Assembly (NCBI GenBank): GCA_029289015.1
Contig: JARFUL010000128.1
Location: 1 to 7,577, forward strand
Direction: 5' to 3'
Length of the DNA stretch: 7,577 nt
From: Syntrophobacteria bacterium
Lineage (GTDB): Bacteria; Desulfobacterota; Syntrophobacteria; JARFUL01
Under the pieces are notes generated by a model. That model searched no databases, was not told the DNA's origin, and was given only the letters and a program-made list of their open reading frames with translations. Shown here one piece after another: positions 5,702-7,577 of this stretch (the stretch's first letter is position 1; every line of letters begins with the position of its first letter). Made by a program: the position numbers and the translations under genes.

Positions 5702-7462
5702 TCAGCGCGCGTCTATCTCCCTGCGGATTATGGCCCTGTCGTACGCGGCCATGACGTCCCTCTTGGTAACGGTGCCGATGACCTTCTTGAAGTTGGCCTC
5801 TGAGACCACGGGGAGCTGGGAGATGTCCTTGCCCCCCAGGATCTTTAGCGCGCGCTGGAGGTTGTCCGACGGGAGTACCGTTATCACGTCCGTGGTGGCC
5901 ACGTCCTTGGCCACCACGAGCCGTGAGAGGGACTCCTCCCGGAGCACCGCGCGGATGTCCCTGAAGGAAATTATGCCGGTGAGCTCGTCCTCCTCGTTCA
6001 CCATGTGGAGGTAGGACGCGTCCGAGGACTTGAAGGTGTTGAGTATGTCCCCCAGATGCATGGACTCGGGGATGGTGACCACCTTGTCGTTCATGATCTC
6101 TCTTACCGTCATGGTCATGAGGACGGACTGCTCCCAGCCCCGGGATATCTCTACGCCCCTTCTCATGAGCTTTATGGTGTAGATGGAGCCCCGCTTCAGG
6201 GAGGTGGTGATGATGGTGCTGAGGATGCACGCGAGCATGAGCGGCAGGATGATACTGTAGGAGCCGGTCAGCTCGAAGAGGATGAGGATCGCGGTGATGG
6301 GCGCCTGGATCGTGCCCGCGACCACCGCGCCCATGCCCACCAACGCGTAGGCCCCCGGACTAGCCGAGATTGTGGGGAACATGGAGTGGATGAAGTAGCC
6401 GAACGCGCCCCCCGACATCGCGCCGATGAAGAGGGAGGGGGTGAATATCCCCCCGGACGCGCCGCTGCCGATGGTGAGGGAGGTGGCGAGAATCTTCAGA
6501 AAGACCAGGGAGACGAGCAAAATGATGGGGACCTGGTTCTTGAGGGCCATGTTGATGCCCCCGTAGCCCACCCCGAATACGTAGGGCCACTTTACTATGA
6601 TAATGCCCACCAGCAGGCCCCCCAGCGCGGGCTTGAGGTACTCCGGCATCTTGAGGGAATCGAAGAGGTCCTCAAAGCCGTAGAGGGTGGTGATGAAGAG
6701 GAGCGCGATGAGGCCGCACGCGATCCCCAAGACCGGGTAGAACGCGAACTCCCAGAGGGAGACCACCTCGTAGACCGGCGCGATGAAGGAGGGGAAGTTG
6801 CCGAAGTAGTGCCGGGACACGGTGGTCGCGGTGACGGACGCGAGCACTATGGGCGAGAAGGTGGCCAGGCCGAAGTCGCCCAGGATGACCTCCACCGCGA
6901 AGAGCACCCCTGCTATGGGCGCGTTGAAGGTCGCGGTTATGCCCGCGGCCGCGCCGCACCCCACCAGGGTCCTATGGAGGTTCTGGGGCACCTTGATTAT
7001 CTGGCCCAGGGTGGACGCGATGGAGGAGCCGATCTGCACGATGGGCCCCTCACGGCCCACCGATCCCCCGGACCCTATGGATATCGCGGAGGCCAGTATC
7101 TTTACCAGGGCCACCCTGCGGCGGATGTGCCCGCCCTTCAGGGCTATGGCCTCCATCACCTCGGGCACCCCGTGCCCCTTGGCCTCGCGCGCGCCGAAGT
7201 AGATTATGGGCCCCACGATGAGGCCCCCCAGCGCGGGAAGGAGTATCTTCATGTATGCGGGCATGGTGTGGGCAAAGGTGAGGATGTCGTGGGTGGTGCC
7301 GTAGAAGAGGTGCTGCGCGGCCTTTATGGTAAAACGGAAAAGGACAGCCCCATACCCGGCCAGAATACCTATAATGATCGCGACCACGGATATAAAGACG
7401 TGCTGGTCGAGCCGGAATTTTTCAAGAGCCCCCTTTATTTTGCCATAAGCTCTTGTCAGCAT
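5702..7462 (-). CDS. ClC-family anion channel/transporter with C-terminal CBS pair
   Basis: A 586-residue inner-membrane protein that moves chloride or a similar anion. Residues about 20-420 form the ClC membrane core; about 450-505 and 518-578 are two CBS domains, which in this family bind adenine nucleotides and modulate gating. Selectivity signatures: GHGVPE at 96-101, GSGGSVGREGP at 130-140 with gating Glu138, FNAPIAGVLFAVE at 179-191, GSGASGGIFTPSL at 332-344, and SIYTIKL at 426-432 with Tyr428 in the place of the central tyrosine. Compared with E. coli ClcA, the central serine position is His97 and the 'proton glutamate' position is Val192 (with Glu191 before it). GHGVPE is typical of one large bacterial subgroup. 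Valine at the proton site is also found in channel-type ClC proteins, so channel rather than antiport activity is possible. No clear ribosome-binding site precedes ATG 7462. It is first in the minus-strand cluster. Confidence 0.93.
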   Translation of the reverse strand: MLTRAYGKIKGALEKFRLDQHVFISVVAIIIGILAGYGAVLFRFTIKAAQHLFYGTTHDILTFAHTMPAYMKILLPALGGLIVGPIIYFGAREAKGHGVPEVMEAIALKGGHIRRRVALVKILASAISIGSGGSVGREGPIVQIGSSIASTLGQIIKVPQNLHRTLVGCGAAAGITATFNAPIAGVLFAVEVILGDFGLATFSPIVLASVTATTVSRHYFGNFPSFIAPVYEVVSLWEFAFYPVLGIACGLIALLFITTLYGFEDLFDSLKMPEYLKPALGGLLVGIIIVKWPYVFGVGYGGINMALKNQVPIILLVSLVFLKILATSLTIGSGASGGIFTPSLFIGAMSGGAFGYFIHSMFPTISASPGAYALVGMGAVVAGTIQAPITAILILFELTGSYSIILPLMLACILSTIITTSLKRGSIYTIKLMRRGVEISRGWEQSVLMTMTVREIMNDKVVTIPESMHLGDILNTFKSSDASYLHMVNEEDELTGIISFRDIRAVLREESLSRLVVAKDVATTDVITVLPSDNLQRALKILGGKDISQLPVVSEANFKKVIGTVTKRDVMAAYDRAIIRREIDAR

Positions 7463-7577
7463 ATTTTAAGTATACCAGACGGCATTTAATTAATGGAAAT
7501 GAAACGTTAGAAGCCAATATTGCGGGTTTGACAGGGTTTATATTATATGTTAGCAAGGATGTCAGGCCCGGCTAGCC
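7463..7577 (-). promoter_or_regulatory. A+T-rich upstream region of the ClC operon with candidate promoter elements
   Basis: On the minus strand a perfect TATAAT occurs at 7547-7542 but has no convincing -35 at the right distance. A second candidate, TTGGCT (7517-7512), 17 bases, ATTAAT (7494-7489), has four of six matches in each box. Either could start the ClC, ADP-ribosylglycohydrolase and amidohydrolase transcript. On the plus strand TTGACA (7528-7533) has only a poor -10 (TAGCAA, 7551-7556). No gene is seen in this stretch; the window ends before any neighbour. Confidence 0.3.

Noticed and set aside
5664..6230. N-terminal extension of the ADP-ribosylglycohydrolase to an upstream start
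   Set aside because: The extra 189 codons lie within the ClC coding sequence in another phase, are His/Gly/Arg-rich with no domain, and the family begins close to Met1 or Met14 of the shorter form.
6005..7489. 494-codon plus-strand frame opposite the ClC gene
   Set aside because: It is an antisense shadow of a gene with clear ClC and CBS motifs; its composition is low-complexity Gly, Glu, Asp and His with no domain.
1..7577. CRISPR array, tRNA, rRNA, insertion sequence or prophage elements
   Set aside because: No regularly spaced repeats, tRNA or rRNA sequence, transposase, or terminal inverted repeats were seen on either strand.

Overview
The window is a G+C-rich bacterial chromosome segment with four complete recognisable genes, one fifth gene (complete start, cut at the left edge) and one unusual 500-base intergenic region. 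Codon choice is strongly skewed to C/G third positions, with frequent AGG for Arg and ATA for Ile. A phenylacetate-CoA ligase followed by a double-ACT protein is an arrangement common in anaerobic Desulfobacterota/Deltaproteobacteria and some other anaerobes. I infer that type of organism, but no gene here is a decisive taxonomic marker.

Layout. At the left edge (1-1132, minus) is a D-alanyl-D-alanine carboxypeptidase (S11 family, DacA/DacC type), with its C-terminus cut by the window. Next comes a divergent, relatively A+T-rich intergenic region (1133-1633). It holds a good minus-strand promoter for the carboxypeptidase and a back-to-back plus-strand promoter-like element. After the latter come a ribosome-binding site, a 29-codon open frame containing eight Phe codons (1271-1360), a chain of overlapping mutually exclusive G+C-rich hairpins, and two weak terminator-like structures. 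It then reaches a plus-strand pair: a PaaK-type phenylacetate-CoA ligase (1634-2935) and a tandem ACT-domain protein (2957-3388). I read the leader as a candidate phenylalanine-type attenuator, which is the most interesting object in the window. After the ACT gene, a short plus-strand frame with host-like codon use (3390-3560) may be a gene remnant.

The right half is a convergent minus-strand cluster, transcribed right to left: a ClC-family anion transporter with two CBS domains (7462-5702), an ADP-ribosylglycohydrolase of the DraG type (5663-4704) and an M20D amidohydrolase (4722-3553). The first pair is separated by 38 bases and the second pair overlaps by 19 bases, so they are probably one operon. 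Bases 7463-7577 hold its A+T-rich upstream region.

Function. The ligase would activate phenylacetate or another aryl acid to its CoA thioester, and the ACT protein probably senses an amino acid linked to that pathway. The Phe-rich leader and the ACT domains together suggest that this locus responds to phenylalanine. The three minus-strand genes have no obvious shared pathway. The carboxypeptidase trims peptidoglycan in the periplasm.
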